Assembly: GCA_963724195.1 (NCBI GenBank)
Contig: CAVRTQ010000013.1
Span: forward strand, 124,001 to 188,000
From: Solirubrobacter sp963724195
Lineage (GTDB): Bacteria; Actinomycetota; Thermoleophilia; Solirubrobacterales; Solirubrobacteraceae
DNA length: 64,000 nucleotides
Reading direction: 5' to 3'
In this document: positions 62,771 to 64,000 of the stretch, piece by piece
Position numbering within the stretch: the stretch's first letter is position 1
Layout: the number at the start of each line of letters is the position of its first letter
Made by a program: the position numbers and the translations under genes
The notes under the pieces: model-generated
Told to the model about the DNA's origin: nothing
The model's database searches: none
Seen by the model: the letters and a program-made list of their open reading frames with translations, nothing else

Positions 62771-64000
62771 GGCTCAAGACCGGCATCGAGGTCGGCGCCG
62801 CGCTGGACCTGGTCGGCGGCGTGCTCAAGTGGCTCGCGCCCGCGTTCCTGCTCCCGGCGGTGGTGGCGATCGGCTACGGCGAGGCCTGGTGGTCGTTCGT
62901 CGTCGCCGGCGCGATCACCGGCCTGGCCGGGCTCGCCCTCGACCAGATCACCGAGGACGACGCGGGCGCCTCCGTGACGCCGCGCGAGAGCTTCCTGGTC
63001 GTGGCGCTGCTGTGGCTGCTGATCCCGATCTTCGGCGCGCTGCCGTACATCCTCGACGGTGGCCCGCAGCTCTCGCGCCCGGTCGACGCGTACTTCGAGG
63101 CGGTGTCCGGCTTCACCGCCACCGGCGCCACGCTCGTGCCGCGGATCGAGGACCTCGCCCGGTCGATGCTGTTCTGGCGCCAGCTCAGCCACTGGCTCGG
63201 CGGCATGGGGATCATCGTGCTCGCGGTGGCGATCCTGCCGCGCCTGCGGATCGGCGGGCGTCAGCTGCTGCAGTCCGAGCTGGCCGGGCCGACGGAGATC
63301 GAGAAGCTCGGGCAGACGATCCGCGAGACGGCCCGGCGGCTGTGGCGGCTCTACGTGATCCTGACCCTGATCGCGATCTTCACGCTCGGGTTCCTCGGCT
63401 GGTCCGGCCTCGACGACCAGATGACGTTCTTCGACGCCGTGGGCCAAGCGCTGTCCGTGGTCGCACTGGGCGGGTTCAGCACGCGCACGATCTCGATCGC
63501 CGCGTTCGCGCCCATCACGCAGTACGTGATCCTGTTCTTCATGGTCGTCGCGGGAATCAACTTCCTGCGCCTGTACCGCTTCCTCGTGCAGCGGCGCTTC
63601 GACGTGCTGGCCCGGGACGAGGAGCTCCGGCTGTACCTCGTGCTGATCGCGTTGGGCTCGACCCTGGTCGGCGTCGAGGTGATCGGCGGCGGCTACGAGA
63701 CCGGCGAGGCGGGCGTGCGCCACTCGCTCTTCCAGGCGACGGCGATCCTGACCACCACGGGGTTCGCGACCGCCGATTACGCCGCCTGGGGCCCGATCGC
63801 CACCGTCACCTTGCTGCTGCTGATGTTCTCCGGCGCGTCGGCCGGGTCGACGGGCGGCGGCATCAAGATCGTCCGGCACCTGTTGCTGTTCAAGCTCGTC
63901 AAGCGCGAGCTCGAGCAGACCGTGCACCGCGAGGCGATCGTGCCGATCCGGGCCAACGGGCGGGTGGTGGACGAGAAGGCCCTGCGCTCGCTGATCGTGT
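62767..64000 (+). CDS. trkH: Trk potassium transporter membrane subunit TrkH, cut by window edge
   Basis: The first 411 residues of a KtrB/TrkH-type transporter. It has paired M1-P-M2 units with selectivity loops VSGFTATGATL, VALGGFSTRTIS, TTTGFATADY and SGASAGSTGGGIKI, and HWLGGMGIIVLAVAILP in between. GTG 62767 overlaps the trkA stop. It forms the K+ channel-like pore regulated by TrkA. The frame is open to the right edge, so the C-terminus lies outside. Confidence 0.92.
   Translation, partial: MRLKTGIEVGAALDLVGGVLKWLAPAFLLPAVVAIGYGEAWWSFVVAGAITGLAGLALDQITEDDAGASVTPRESFLVVALLWLLIPIFGALPYILDGGPQLSRPVDAYFEAVSGFTATGATLVPRIEDLARSMLFWRQLSHWLGGMGIIVLAVAILPRLRIGGRQLLQSELAGPTEIEKLGQTIRETARRLWRLYVILTLIAIFTLGFLGWSGLDDQMTFFDAVGQALSVVALGGFSTRTISIAAFAPITQYVILFFMVVAGINFLRLYRFLVQRRFDVLARDEELRLYLVLIALGSTLVGVEVIGGGYETGEAGVRHSLFQATAILTTTGFATADYAAWGPIATVTLLLLMFSGASAGSTGGGIKIVRHLLLFKLVKRELEQTVHREAIVPIRANGRVVDEKALRSLIV

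Overview
The window is uniformly GC-rich and densely coded, with about 75 genes on both strands. An MmyB-like XRE regulator, an ECF41 sigma factor, MMPL exporters, a DivIVA-type coiled-coil protein and widespread start-proximal TAnnnT promoters point to a high-GC actinobacterium. The mix of protein families fits Thermoleophilia/Solirubrobacterales best, but this is inference. Many conserved genes break into two or more reading frames at single-base steps. This looks like an unpolished long-read or metagenome assembly, so most split genes are annotated here as one gene. The breaks are densest at 1-7 kb and 50.8-53.6 kb, so real decay there is not excluded.

Layout. 1-5.4 kb (minus) is a polysaccharide cluster: epimerase, an ABC exporter fragment fused to a glycosyltransferase, a phosphotransferase, a heparinase-like protein and a GT4 glycosyltransferase. 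5.4-9.6 kb (plus) holds an M4-like metallopeptidase, a polysaccharide deacetylase, an isochorismatase-like hydrolase and a DrrA/DrrB-type ABC exporter. 9.6-16.9 kb carries a gamma-glutamyl-GABA hydrolase-like amidotransferase, an acetyltransferase/hydrolase/methyltransferase operon, a murein endopeptidase, a GT39 membrane glycosyltransferase, a glycosidase-like propeller and the coiled-coil protein. 16.9-25.5 kb holds an MMPL exporter, DUF2332, pabB-pabC, a divergent SnoaL/XRE pair, NDH-2 and DoxX. 25.5-29.7 kb is a translationally coupled operon (DUF4097-like, histidine kinase, sugar-binding lipoprotein). 29.7-36.5 kb has SDRs, secreted proteins, GNATs, an AraC regulator and an MFS transporter. 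36.5-42.4 kb has an M6 peptidase remnant, an alkyltransferase-like protein, an EF-Tu-like barrel, a quinone-oxidoreductase-like enzyme, a molybdopterin oxidoreductase and a DUF559 protein. 42.4-50.6 kb has a DUF1330-TetR-SelO operon, a NYN RNase, a CHASE2/HD-GYP protein, a TetR-MMPL pair, an RNase H and DUF1801.

50.56-53.93 kb looks like an inserted or rearranged island. It starts at the 3' half of a tRNA-Met and ends at a SARP regulator gene cut after about 34 codons. Between them lie two ATGA-coupled genes: a coiled-coil protein of unknown function, then a DUF4041 protein with a C-terminal GIY-YIG (T5orf172-type) nuclease domain. This is the best candidate here for an undescribed, possibly defensive, system. 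54-58 kb is an ECF41 sigma module: a carboxymuconolactone decarboxylase-like gene with an ECF41-type promoter, the sigma factor, a USP-like protein, an NmrA-like reductase, a glyoxalase and an AraC regulator. 58-61.4 kb encodes a large secreted CSLREP/parallel-beta-helix protein. 61.4-64 kb is a TrkA-TrkH potassium uptake operon cut by the right edge.

A recurring theme is promoter architecture. About 18 genes have a TAnnnT hexamer 6-10 nt upstream of the start codon, as expected for leaderless transcripts. Four divergent pairs have only 17-24 bp between start codons, with overlapping -10 elements. Two kinds of dispersed palindromic repeat are also present.
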